This document shows, piece by piece, positions 27,463 through 35,798 of a stretch of 64,000 nucleotides of DNA (position 1 is its first letter; every line of letters begins with the position of its first letter). Origin of the DNA: Pseudomonas sp. TH43 (lineage in GTDB: Bacteria; Pseudomonadota; Gammaproteobacteria; Pseudomonadales; Pseudomonadaceae); the NCBI RefSeq assembly GCF_016650635.1, contig NZ_JAEKFI010000003.1, forward strand, positions 310,001-374,000, written 5' to 3'. The translations under genes were made by a program, and so were the position numbers. Under the pieces are notes generated by a model that had not been told where the DNA came from, did not search any database, and saw nothing but the letters and a program-made list of their open reading frames with translations.

Positions 27463-28448
27463 GCTACGTCAGCGTCCAACACCTGCAGAAAAGCTACGCC
27501 GGCACCACCGTGTTCAGCGACATCGATTGCGAAATCAACAAGGGCGAGTTCGTCACACTGCTCGGCCCGTCCGGTTGCGGCAAGTCCACACTGCTGCGTT
27601 GCATCGCCGGCCTGACGTCGGTGGATGGCGGCAAGATTCTGCTCGATGGCGTCGACATCGTGCCGCTGAGCCCACAAAAGCGCGGGATCGGCATGGTGTT
27701 CCAGAGCTACGCGCTGTTCCCCAACATGACCGTCGAGCAGAACGTTGCATTCGGTTTGCGCATGCAAAAAGTCAATGCCGACGACAGCCATAAACGTGTC
27801 GCCGAAGTGTTGAAACTGGTTGAACTGAACGACTTCGCCAGCCGCTATCCGCATCAACTTTCCGGCGGCCAGTGCCAGCGTGTCGCCCTCGCCCGCTCGC
27901 TGGTCACGCGTCCACGCTTGCTGCTGCTGGATGAACCGCTGTCGGCACTCGATGCACGCATTCGTAAACACCTGCGTGAACAGATCCGGCAGATCCAACG
28001 CGAACTCGGCCTCACGACAATCTTCGTCACACACGATCAGGAAGAAGCGCTGACCATGTCTGACCGGATTTTCCTGATGAATCAGGGAAAAATCGTACAA
28101 AGCGGCGATGCTGAAACGCTGTATACGGCGCCAGTCGATGTGTTCGCGGCAGGCTTTATCGGGAACTACAACCTGCTCGACGCAGAGGATGCCTCGAAGC
28201 TGTTGCAGCGCCCGATCAATCACCGCATCGCCATTCGCCCGGAAGCCATCGAACTGAGCCTCAACGGCGAACTCGACGCGCAGATTCGCAGCCACAGCCT
28301 GCTCGGCAACGTGATCCGCTACCGAATCGAAGCGCGGGGCGTGGAATTGGTCGTGGACGTGCTTAATCGTTCGGCTGCCGATCTGCATCCCGATGGTCAA
28401 CGCCTGGCGCTTTCCATCGATCCAACGGCCCTGTGCGAAGTAGCTTAA
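27459..28448 (+). CDS. ABC transporter ATP-binding protein
   Basis: 329 residues. Walker A is GPSGCGKST (about 36-44), the Q loop VFQSYALFP (about 79-87), the signature LSGGQCQRVALARSL (about 130-144), Walker B LLLLDEPLSALDA, and the switch FVTHDQEEALTMSDR. The long C-terminal TOBE-type domain (about 240-329) is typical of iron, polyamine and AEP importers. It energises the two preceding permeases. Translationally coupled to permease 2. Confidence 0.92.
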   Translation: MSYVSVQHLQKSYAGTTVFSDIDCEINKGEFVTLLGPSGCGKSTLLRCIAGLTSVDGGKILLDGVDIVPLSPQKRGIGMVFQSYALFPNMTVEQNVAFGLRMQKVNADDSHKRVAEVLKLVELNDFASRYPHQLSGGQCQRVALARSLVTRPRLLLLDEPLSALDARIRKHLREQIRQIQRELGLTTIFVTHDQEEALTMSDRIFLMNQGKIVQSGDAETLYTAPVDVFAAGFIGNYNLLDAEDASKLLQRPINHRIAIRPEAIELSLNGELDAQIRSHSLLGNVIRYRIEARGVELVVDVLNRSAADLHPDGQRLALSIDPTALCEVA

Positions 28449-28451
28449 AAG

Positions 28452-28542
28452 CAGCTGCAAGCTTCGAGCTACAAGCTTCAAGTTGTAGACTGCGGCGTAC
28501 TTGATTTCAATTCTTGCAGCTCGAAGCTTGTAGCTCGCAGCT
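28452..28542. repeat. Imperfect inverted repeat rich in CTTCGAGCTACAAGCTT
   Basis: CAGCTGCAAGCTTCGAGCTACAAGC and, inverted, a similar CTTGCAGCTCGAAGCTTGTAGCTCGCAGCTG flank a 35-base spacer. This AGCTTG-rich class differs from the REPs and also recurs in Pseudomonas to my knowledge. Between the ATPase and HAD genes. Confidence 0.65.
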
Positions 28543-28559
28543 GTTCTCGGAGAGAACCG

Positions 28560-29213
28560 ATGGCTTTGGCAATTTTTGATCTGGACGAAACGTTGATCCA
28601 CGGCGACTGCGCCACCCTCTGGAGCGAGCAGATGGGGCGCTTGGGCTGGGTCGATCCCGAGTCGTTCATGCGCAAAAACAACGAACTGATGGACGCTTAC
28701 AGCCATGGCAAATTGCGCATGGAAGACTATATGGAATTCAGTCTCGAACCGCTGATCGGGCGCACGCCGGAAGAGGTCGAGCACCTGGTCGGCCCGTGGG
28801 TTGAAGATTTCATCGAACCGATCATCTTCAGTGACGCCACCAAAACCATCGCCGCCCACCGCAAGGCGGGCGACCGGATTCTGGTAATCTCGGCGTCGGG
28901 TACGCACCTGGTCAGGCCGATTGCTGACCGACTGGGTATCGATGAAATTCTCGGCATCGAGCTGGAAGTCGCGCATGGCGTGTACAGCGGCCATACGGTC
29001 GGCACCCTGACCTACCGCGAAGGCAAGATCACTCGGTTGCTGGAGTGGCTGGATGCCGAGGAAGAAAATCTGGAGGGCGCGAGTTTCTACTCCGACTCAC
29101 GCAATGATTTGCCTCTGCTGCTGAAAGTGGATTTCCCGCATGTGGTCAACCCGGATCCAGTGCTGCTTGAGCACGCTCAAAAGGCTAACTGGCCGATCCA
29201 CCTCTGGAAATAA
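28560..29213 (+). CDS. HAD-superfamily phosphatase (subfamily IB, SerB-like)
   Basis: 217 residues. Motif I is FDLDETLIHGD (about 5-15), motif II SASGTHLV (about 112-119), and motif III/IV YSDSRNDLPLL (about 178-188). The helical cap between motifs I and II marks the IB group, which includes phosphoserine phosphatase-like enzymes. Nearness to the transporter suggests dephosphorylation of a product of the imported compound, though a repeat separates it from the ATPase gene. Substrate is not determinable. Confidence 0.85.
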   Translation: MALAIFDLDETLIHGDCATLWSEQMGRLGWVDPESFMRKNNELMDAYSHGKLRMEDYMEFSLEPLIGRTPEEVEHLVGPWVEDFIEPIIFSDATKTIAAHRKAGDRILVISASGTHLVRPIADRLGIDEILGIELEVAHGVYSGHTVGTLTYREGKITRLLEWLDAEEENLEGASFYSDSRNDLPLLLKVDFPHVVNPDPVLLEHAQKANWPIHLWK

Positions 29214-29220
29214 CCCGATC

Positions 29221-29315
29221 CCGTAGGAGCAAGGCTTGCCCGCGAAAAGCGTCGTGTCAGTCAACATCACCGTTGAATGACACGACGCTTTCGCGGGCAA
29301 GCCTTGCTCCTACGG
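29221..29315. repeat. REP palindrome with long arms (38-39 bp)
   Basis: CCGTAGGAGCAAGGCTTGCC... and its inverted copy extend beyond the REP core through AAAGCGTCGTGTCA, giving about 38 paired bases with a one-base length difference. It lies between the convergent HAD and oxidoreductase genes and can act as a bidirectional end structure. Confidence 0.85.
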
Positions 29316-29327
29316 GGTTCTGTCGTG

Positions 29328-30290
29328 TCAGGTGAGGCTTTCGTCAATCACCAACACCAGTTTCCCCGCCACCGTATTGCTCGCCAACTCGGCAAACGCC
29401 GCCTCGGCATCCTTCACCGCAAAAGCCTTGGCCAACTGCGGCTTCAGGCGTCCTTCGGCAAACAGCGGCCACACATGCTGGCTCAGGTCACTCAACAGAT
29501 CTGCCTTGAACTGATCACCGCGGCTGCGCAGCGTCGAGCCCAGCAGTTGCACACGCTTGGCCAACACCTGCGCCAAATCGAGTTTCGCCTCGCGGCCGCC
29601 CATCAATCCGATCAACACCCAACGTCCGTCCAGCGCCATGAGCTTGAGATTGAGCGCCGAATAATTGCCGCCGACCGGATCGAGGATCACATCGAACGGC
29701 CCGAAATCGCGCAAGCTGTCCAGATCATCCGTGCGCACTACCCCGCCCTGGGCCCCCAGCGCCTCACAGTAGGCCAAACGCTCTGCCGAACCGACGCTGA
29801 CCCAACAAGGATTGCCAAACGCCTTGCACAACTGAATGGCCGCTGAACCGATTCCACTTGCCCCGGCGTGCAAGAGAACTTTCTCACCCGGTTTGAGCGC
29901 CGCAAGTTGAAACACATTCAACCAGACTGTTGCATAAACCTCGGGCAATGCCGCGGCCTCGATCAGCGAAACGCCTTCGGGCACCGGCAGCACGTGCCGT
30001 CCGTCGACCACCACCTCTTCGGCCATCCCACCCCCGGCCAGCAAGGCGCAAACCCGATCGCCAACCTGCCACGAACTGCCCGCACCCACTTCGCTGATCA
30101 CACCAGAGCACTCGAGACCGAGCACTTGGCTGGCGCCTGGCGGTGGTGGATACAGCCCCGCTTTCTGTAATAAATCGGCGCGATTGAGGCCAGCAGCCGC
30201 CACTCGAATGCGTACTTGTCCTACATCACACGTAGGACTCGGCTCCTCAACCCATGCCACTTGACCTTCAACGCCTTGCAATGCCTTCAC
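29328..30290 (-). CDS. NAD(P)H quinone oxidoreductase, MDR superfamily (PIG3-like)
   Basis: 320 residues without the zinc ligands of true alcohol dehydrogenases. It begins MKALQGVEGQVAWVEEP; the alcohol-dehydrogenase-like domain includes AAGLNRADLLQKAGLYPPPPGASQVLGLECSGVI (about 34-67), and the nucleotide-binding fold is at HAGASGIGSAAIQLCKAFG (about 142-160). PPPPGAS is typical of the PIG3/TP53I3 branch. Soluble cytoplasmic enzyme, likely NADPH-dependent reduction of quinones. Single gene, divergent from prc. Confidence 0.9.
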   Translation of the reverse strand: MKALQGVEGQVAWVEEPSPTCDVGQVRIRVAAAGLNRADLLQKAGLYPPPPGASQVLGLECSGVISEVGAGSSWQVGDRVCALLAGGGMAEEVVVDGRHVLPVPEGVSLIEAAALPEVYATVWLNVFQLAALKPGEKVLLHAGASGIGSAAIQLCKAFGNPCWVSVGSAERLAYCEALGAQGGVVRTDDLDSLRDFGPFDVILDPVGGNYSALNLKLMALDGRWVLIGLMGGREAKLDLAQVLAKRVQLLGSTLRSRGDQFKADLLSDLSQHVWPLFAEGRLKPQLAKAFAVKDAEAAFAELASNTVAGKLVLVIDESLT

Positions 30291-30395
30291 AGTGCCTCCA
30301 TAGTGAGTCTGGACTGAGCCCGAAGCTGTAGCGCCGGGCTTTTTGCATTATGCGACCGGCTCTCGTAGAACCGGCGACTTCAAAGACGGCCTAAT

Positions 30396-32513
30396 ATGCG
30401 TTATCAATTGTCCCCGCGTCGAATCAGCATGAAGCATTTGCTCCCCAGCACCGCCCTCGCTCTTTTCATCGGTATCGGCTTGTTGCCGGTGTCGGGCAGT
30501 ACATTCGCAGCCAACAGCTGGGACAAGTTGCAGCCTGATCGCGATGAAGTCATCGCCAGTCTGAACGTCGTCGAGTTGCTCAAGCGTCACCACTACAGCA
30601 AGCCGCCGCTCGACGATGCGCGCTCGGTGATCATCTACGACAGCTACATCAAGCTGCTGGATCCGTCGCGTAGCTACTTCATGGCCAGCGACATCGCCGA
30701 ATTCGACAAGTGGAAGACCCAGTTCGACGACTTCCTCAAAAGCGGCGACCTCAACGCCGGCTTCACCATCTACAAGCGCTATCTGGATCGCGTCAAGGCG
30801 CGTCTGGACTTCGCCATCGCCGAGCTGAACAAAGGCGTCGACAAGATGGACTTCACCACCAAGGAAACCTTGCTGATCGATCGCAAGGACGCTCCTTGGC
30901 TCAAATCCACCGCTGAACTCGACGACCTGTGGCGCAAACGCGTCAAGGACGAAGTGCTGCGGATGAAGATCGCCGGCAAAGAGCCGAAGCAGATCCAGGA
31001 AACCCTGACCAAGCGCTACAAGAACCAGTTGGCGCGCCTGGACCAGACCCGTCCGGAAGACATCTTCCAGGCGTACATCAACACCTTCGCCATGTCTTAC
31101 GATCCGCACACCAACTATCTGTCGCCGGATAACGCGGAAAACTTCGACATCAACATGAGCCTGTCCCTCGAGGGCATCGGTGCCGTGTTGCAGAGCGACA
31201 ACGACCAGGTGAAAGTCGTGCGTCTGGTGCCGGCAGGCCCTGCCGACAAGACCAAACAGGTGGCTCCGGCCGACAAGATCATCGGCGTTGCCCAAGGCAA
31301 CAAAGAGATGGTCGACGTGGTTGGCTGGCGTCTGGACGAAGTGGTCAAGCTGATCCGCGGTCCGAAGGGCACCGTGGTGCGCCTGGAAGTGATTCCGGCG
31401 AGCAATGCGCCGAACGACCAGACTACCAAGATCGTGCCGATCACCCGTGAAGCGGTGAAGCTCGAAGACCAGGCCGTAAAGAAGTCCATCCTCAACCTGA
31501 AACAGGACGGCAAGGACTACAAGCTCGGCGTGATCGAGATCCCGGCCTTCTATCTCGACTTCAAGGCGTTCCGTGCCGGTGATCCGGACTACAAGAGCAC
31601 CACCCGCGACGTCAAGAAACTGCTGACTGAACTGCAAAAGGACAAAGTCGACGGCGTGGTCATCGACCTGCGCAACAACGGCGGCGGTTCCCTGCAGGAA
31701 GCCACCGAGCTGACCAGTCTGTTCATCGACAAAGGCCCGACCGTCCTCGTGCGTAACGCCGATGGCCGCGTCGACGTACTTGAAGATGAAAACCCGGGCG
31801 CGTTCTACAAGGGCCCGATGGCGCTGCTGGTCAACCGCCTGTCCGCCTCGGCATCGGAGATTTTCGCCGGCGCCATGCAGGACTATCACCGCGCGCTGAT
31901 CATCGGCGGCCAGACCTTCGGCAAAGGCACTGTGCAGACCATTCAGCCGCTGAACCATGGCGAACTGAAACTGACTCTGGCCAAGTTCTACCGGGTTTCC
32001 GGTCAGAGCACCCAGCATCAGGGCGTGCTGCCGGACATCGACTACCCGTCGCTGATCGACACCAAGGAAATCGGCGAGAGCGCGCTGCCGGAAGCCATGC
32101 CATGGGACACCATCAAGGCTGCGATCAAACCGGCGGCAGATCCGTTCAAGCCGTACCTGGCACAGCTCAAGTCCGAGCATGACACGCGTACCGCCAAGGA
32201 TGCCGAGTTCGTGTTCATCCGCGACAAGCTGGCGCTGGCGCAGAAACTGATGGAAGAAAAAACCGTCAGCCTCAACGAAGCCGACCGCCGCGCCCAGCAT
32301 GCCGACATCGATGCCAAGCAACTGGTGATGGAAAACATCCGTCGCAAAGCCAAGGGCGAAGAGCCGCTCAAAGAGCTGAAGAAAGAAGACGAAGATGCTC
32401 TCGCGGCAGCCGAGCCGGACAAGGTCAAACCGGAAGACGATGCCTACCTGAGCGAAACCGGGCGCGTGCTGCTGGATTACCTGAAGCTGAGCAATCAGGT
32501 GGCCAAGAAGTAA
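30396..32513 (+). CDS. prc: Tail-specific periplasmic protease Prc
   Basis: 705 residues from ATG 30396; ATG 30429 (MKHLLPS) is an equally plausible start and begins directly at the signal peptide (LALFIGIGLLPVSGSTFAA). S41 family plan: N-terminal helical domain, PDZ domain about 235-330, catalytic Ser in SASASEIFAGAM (about 485) and Lys in FGKGTVQT (about 510), then the long C-terminal DUF3340-type domain, rich in Lys/Glu. In Pseudomonas, Prc (AlgO) degrades periplasmic proteins including some MucA forms and thus affects the envelope stress response; that role is from the literature. Confidence 0.95.
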   Translation: MRYQLSPRRISMKHLLPSTALALFIGIGLLPVSGSTFAANSWDKLQPDRDEVIASLNVVELLKRHHYSKPPLDDARSVIIYDSYIKLLDPSRSYFMASDIAEFDKWKTQFDDFLKSGDLNAGFTIYKRYLDRVKARLDFAIAELNKGVDKMDFTTKETLLIDRKDAPWLKSTAELDDLWRKRVKDEVLRMKIAGKEPKQIQETLTKRYKNQLARLDQTRPEDIFQAYINTFAMSYDPHTNYLSPDNAENFDINMSLSLEGIGAVLQSDNDQVKVVRLVPAGPADKTKQVAPADKIIGVAQGNKEMVDVVGWRLDEVVKLIRGPKGTVVRLEVIPASNAPNDQTTKIVPITREAVKLEDQAVKKSILNLKQDGKDYKLGVIEIPAFYLDFKAFRAGDPDYKSTTRDVKKLLTELQKDKVDGVVIDLRNNGGGSLQEATELTSLFIDKGPTVLVRNADGRVDVLEDENPGAFYKGPMALLVNRLSASASEIFAGAMQDYHRALIIGGQTFGKGTVQTIQPLNHGELKLTLAKFYRVSGQSTQHQGVLPDIDYPSLIDTKEIGESALPEAMPWDTIKAAIKPAADPFKPYLAQLKSEHDTRTAKDAEFVFIRDKLALAQKLMEEKTVSLNEADRRAQHADIDAKQLVMENIRRKAKGEEPLKELKKEDEDALAAAEPDKVKPEDDAYLSETGRVLLDYLKLSNQVAKK

Positions 32514-32580
32514 GATGATGGCAATTTAATGCTGACGATCTGCGGATCGTCATCAAACAGTCATCATTCTGTCGTGCAAT

Positions 32581-32631
32581 AAAGGACTGGGAGCCACTCT
32601 CTTCATCGAGAGCGCTCCCAGTCCTTTTTTT
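32581..32631 (+). terminator. Rho-independent terminator after prc
   Basis: AAAGGACTGGGAGC (32581-32594) pairs with GCTCCCAGTCCTTT, with an inner CTCTC/GAGAG stem, followed by a T-run. Strong terminator; it may also work weakly in reverse because of the leading A-run. Confidence 0.9.
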
Positions 32632-32647
32632 ATCGCCAGAGATTGCC

Positions 32648-34438
32648 ATGACCACGACCGAACAGCTGAGTGCCTTGAGCTCGATCCTGACTCAAAGCGG
32701 TTTGCACAGCCTGTTCCAGCCGATCATTTGCCTCTCCGAGCGACGGATACTCGGCTACGAAGCCCTCACCCGTGGCCCGTCCAACAGTCCATTGCACTCG
32801 CCCATCGCACTGTTTGCCGTGGCGCGCCAGGCCGGGCGCTTGAGCGAACTGGAAATCGCCTGCCGGCAAAGCGCTTGCCGCCGTTTCAACGAGCAGCAAC
32901 TACCGGGCAAGCTGTTTCTCAACGTCTCTCCTGAATCCTTGCTGGAAGCCGCGCACCAACCGGGTCGCACGTTGCAGTTGCTGCAAGACTTCGGTATTCC
33001 GCCCAGTCAGGTCGTCATCGAACTCACCGAACAAACGCCGATCGACGACTTTCAGCTGCTGCAAACAGCGCTGCATCACTATCGGGCGATGGGCTTTTCG
33101 ATTGCGCTGGATGATCTGGGTGCCGGTTACTCGAGCCTGCGTTTGTGGTCAGAGTTGCGCCCCGACTATGTGAAGATCGACCGACATTTCATCGACGGCA
33201 TTCACCAGGATGCCTTGAAGCGCGAGTTCGTCGGTTCGATCCTGCAAATCGCCAAAGCTTCCCGCGCGCAGGTGATTGCCGAAGGCATCGAACTGCCAGA
33301 AGAACTCGCGGTATTGACCGAAATGGGCGTGGACCTGGTGCAGGGTTACCTGCTCGGACGTCCACAAGAGCATCCACCGCGCGATGCCCGCGCCTTGATG
33401 CCCAAACACGACAGCAGCGCCGTCGCACTGAATGACGAAGGCAGCGACCTCAGCGCCCTGCTCAACGACCAGCCGGCCGTCCCACGCGACACACCGACCG
33501 CCACTGTGCTGGAAGCCTTCCGCCGCCAAGCCAACCTCAACTCACTGGCAGTCCTCGACGAACAAGGCCAGCCGTGCGGAATCGTCCACCGTCATTCCTT
33601 GTCTGATGCCCTGCTCAAACCCTTCGCCACCGACCTGTTCGCGCGCAAACCGATCAGCCGCCTGATGAACGACGACTTCCTCGCCGTGGAAATGAGTCAA
33701 TCACTGCAACAAGTCAGCCGCCTGATCACCAGCCGCGCCCGCCAGCGCATCGAAGAAGACTTCATCATCACCCTCAACGGCGGCTACCTGGGTCTTGGCC
33801 GGGTGATCGATGTGCTCAAGTTGATTACCGAACTGAAAATCCAACAGGCGCGTTACGCCAATCCGCTCACGCTGCTACCCGGCAACGTGCCGATTCAGCA
33901 ATGCCTGACTCGCCTGCTGCAACAGGGGCGCGAATCGGTTATCTGCTACGTCGACATCGACAGTTTCAAACCCTTCAACGACATCTACGGGTACGGACGT
34001 GGTGACGAAGTTCTGTTGTGCCTGGCGCAATGCCTCAACGAACGCGTCGATCCGTCGCGCGACTTCGTTGGCCACATTGGCGGGGATGACTTTCTGCTCG
34101 TCCTTGGCCCGGAAGACTGGCGCAAACGCCTCAACCAATTGCTCGACGATTTCCAGAGCCAATGCCGCCGTTTCTACCGCACGGAACACCTTGAGGCCGG
34201 CTGCTTCATCGCGCCGAACCGCCAAGGGATTCGACAGGAATTCCCGCTGCTGTCGCTATCCATTGGCGTAGTCCACCTTCACCCTGAAGCCTGCGCACAA
34301 CTTGATGCCAGTCAGCTGGCGGAGATGGCTTCGCAGGCGAAGCATCATGCGAAGAATGTTCCGGGGTATAGCGTGCACCTACTAGACAGCCTCAATGCCC
34401 CTGACCTGCATACACCACAGCTAATCGGCCAACGATAA
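32648..34438 (+). CDS. EAL-CBS-GGDEF cyclic-di-GMP protein
   Basis: 596 residues in an unusual order: EAL phosphodiesterase domain first (about 15-250), a CBS-pair region (about 275-400), then GGDEF (about 415-580). EAL catalytic residues are all visible: GYEALTRGP, FLNVSPE, VIELTEQT, ALDDLGAGYSSL, VKIDRHF, EGIELP and QGYLLGRP. The GGDEF site reads IGGDDFLLVLG with Asp for Glu, so cyclase activity is doubtful but not excluded. No membrane segment or signal. Likely a cytoplasmic c-di-GMP hydrolase regulated by nucleotide binding to CBS. Follows the prc terminator, so has its own promoter. Confidence 0.9.
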   Translation: MTTTEQLSALSSILTQSGLHSLFQPIICLSERRILGYEALTRGPSNSPLHSPIALFAVARQAGRLSELEIACRQSACRRFNEQQLPGKLFLNVSPESLLEAAHQPGRTLQLLQDFGIPPSQVVIELTEQTPIDDFQLLQTALHHYRAMGFSIALDDLGAGYSSLRLWSELRPDYVKIDRHFIDGIHQDALKREFVGSILQIAKASRAQVIAEGIELPEELAVLTEMGVDLVQGYLLGRPQEHPPRDARALMPKHDSSAVALNDEGSDLSALLNDQPAVPRDTPTATVLEAFRRQANLNSLAVLDEQGQPCGIVHRHSLSDALLKPFATDLFARKPISRLMNDDFLAVEMSQSLQQVSRLITSRARQRIEEDFIITLNGGYLGLGRVIDVLKLITELKIQQARYANPLTLLPGNVPIQQCLTRLLQQGRESVICYVDIDSFKPFNDIYGYGRGDEVLLCLAQCLNERVDPSRDFVGHIGGDDFLLVLGPEDWRKRLNQLLDDFQSQCRRFYRTEHLEAGCFIAPNRQGIRQEFPLLSLSIGVVHLHPEACAQLDASQLAEMASQAKHHAKNVPGYSVHLLDSLNAPDLHTPQLIGQR

Positions 34439-34559
34439 TCTCCCAACAACACAATTTCCCTCTTGATCTCATCCTGTTGTAGGTACTACCTAAGGCTAAG
34501 TTATTATATTTTTTTGAACCTTACCATTTCGGCGAGTCGAAAATAGAACTTCCTAATTT
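34439..34559. other. AT-rich junction of the Rhs island
   Basis: Below the c-di-GMP gene the base composition drops sharply, with A/T runs around 34500-34560. No gene or clear terminator is seen. It marks the left edge of a foreign-looking block that reaches to about 36,300. Confidence 0.6.
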
Positions 34560-34976
34560 TCACCATGTTGAACGGTCCTCCCGCCCTGCCTTACACAAAT
34601 CATTAAGCCAGACCTCAGATAGCTTTATGTATATATCTTCAAAAAAAGCCCTTGGATTTTTCATATTACTCCACCCAAGAGGAAGCAAGGAGGGAATCAA
34701 CGGATCATGTTCAAAAGCTTCAATAAAAATACTAACATCACTCTCCAGAGTATCTCCCAACATATTAAACAAAACAAATTTGTGCCGATAACTCAATCCC
34801 GAAAATCGATTAACGATAAAGCGAAATATTAGATAATCTCTGTCTGAGGGACACTCAGGATCGTACCCTGACAGCTCTACTCCAAGGCTCTCCTCTCTAT
34901 CATACGTATCAAAACCACCTAGAAAATTCTTCAGGCGCGGATTGTACGGAATATCAAGATAAGGATGCATCAACAT
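34560..34976 (-). CDS. Orphan immunity-protein candidate, copy 2
   Basis: 138 residues from ATG 34976, which overlaps the stop of the orphan toxin-tip gene by one base (TGATG). It is paralogous to the gene at 35380: both share FDTYDREESLGVEL / VDIYDREETLGVEL, YRHKFVLFN / YRHKFMIFK, and a FFEDIYIKLSEVW / FFEDVYRLASVEW-like segment ending in W. Acidic and without signal or helices, as is usual for cytoplasmic immunity proteins. I do not recognise a named family. Its position after a toxin-tip fragment supports the immunity role. AT-rich, unlike the flanking core genome. Confidence 0.7.
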   Translation of the reverse strand: MLMHPYLDIPYNPRLKNFLGGFDTYDREESLGVELSGYDPECPSDRDYLIFRFIVNRFSGLSYRHKFVLFNMLGDTLESDVSIFIEAFEHDPLIPSLLPLGWSNMKNPRAFFEDIYIKLSEVWLNDLCKAGREDRSTW

Positions 34977-35314
34977 CAAACTGACTCCACAGGATAAAGA
35001 GCTATTGGTCGCAATGTTTCAAAGTCAAATCTCATTTCAAACGCGTTCATTTTAGCAATGAAGCGCGGATTGGAAGGATCTAACGGGTCAGGTTCATATC
35101 CACGACCTACATTTTCAGCCGCCATCCTGACGACTAGATGCCCCATACTATCTTCACCTGTAAAGCGGGGAAGCTTTCTAAGTTCTCTTGTCGTTGCTTG
35201 TGTATATGCATTCAACTGCGCTCTATGGCTGGTGAATTGCGAACTCGGGACAGCCCTCCACTCTTCTATAACGTGATTGATTAACTCAGAATCCTCTGAT
35301 TCATTTTTATTCAT
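34976..35314 (-). CDS. Orphan Rhs toxin-tip fragment
   Basis: 112 residues from ATG 35314 (AGGAGTTCGGGCG site). It is homologous to the last ~90 residues of the Rhs protein: shared features are SSQF/SSIF, AYTQATT/AYTLATT, LPRFTG/LPQFTG, VRM, GRGYEP/GKGYMP, DPSNPRF/DPQNPRL and FEMRFD/FEMKFD. It lacks the N-terminal half of the tip, including the HMVGKHG motif, and its end reads IALYP where the Rhs has FTLFP. It has its own ribosome site and is coupled to immunity copy 2. Likely a displaced or decayed tip; whether it is toxic is unknown. Confidence 0.7.
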   Translation of the reverse strand: MNKNESEDSELINHVIEEWRAVPSSQFTSHRAQLNAYTQATTRELRKLPRFTGEDSMGHLVVRMAAENVGRGYEPDPLDPSNPRFIAKMNAFEMRFDFETLRPIALYPVESV

Positions 35315-35379
35315 TTTCGCCCGAACTCCTTGTGTTTAATTTTAATTATTTCTAGATCAGACTAAAAACTTCGAAAAAC

Positions 35380-35790
35380 CTACCAATCTAATTGATCCTC
35401 CAAACTAGCTTTTTCAATATCATCCTTCCACTCAACGCTTGCTAGACGATATACATCCTCAAAAAAAACCCTTGCGCTTTGCATTTCGTCCCACCGATAT
35501 GGAAAAGAGGAACATGCCTCAGGATCATACTCAAACAGAACCTGAAAGTCATACTCCACATTATCAAGGGCCTCTTTCAAGCACTTAAAAATCATGAATT
35601 TATGCCTATAGGTTCTTTTACTAGGCAAACAATATTTCAATATTATCAACTCTCTATCGCCCGGATCATTAGGGTCAAGCTTTTCTAACTCCACCCCCAA
35701 AGTCTCCTCACGATCATAAATATCTACCCCAGCTAAGAAACACGATGGGGTTGGAGCGAATGGCTGACCATCACCAACATCTATAAACAT
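35380..35790 (-). CDS. Immunity-protein candidate for the Rhs tip, copy 1
   Basis: 136 residues from ATG 35790, nine bases after the rhs stop and on the same strand. This is the classical place of the cognate immunity gene. Acidic, small, no signal peptide. Paralogue of the gene at 34560 (YDREETLGVEL and YRHKFM landmarks). AT-rich relative to the core. It would bind and neutralise the Rhs C-terminal toxin in the producing cell; inference from position. Confidence 0.75.
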   Translation of the reverse strand: MFIDVGDGQPFAPTPSCFLAGVDIYDREETLGVELEKLDPNDPGDRELIILKYCLPSKRTYRHKFMIFKCLKEALDNVEYDFQVLFEYDPEACSSFPYRWDEMQSARVFFEDVYRLASVEWKDDIEKASLEDQLDW

Positions 35791-35798
35791 TATTAGCC

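Noticed and set aside
32042..32428. Antisense frames at the end of prc
   Set aside because: Shadow of the Lys/Glu-rich C-terminal domain, with Ser-rich low complexity.
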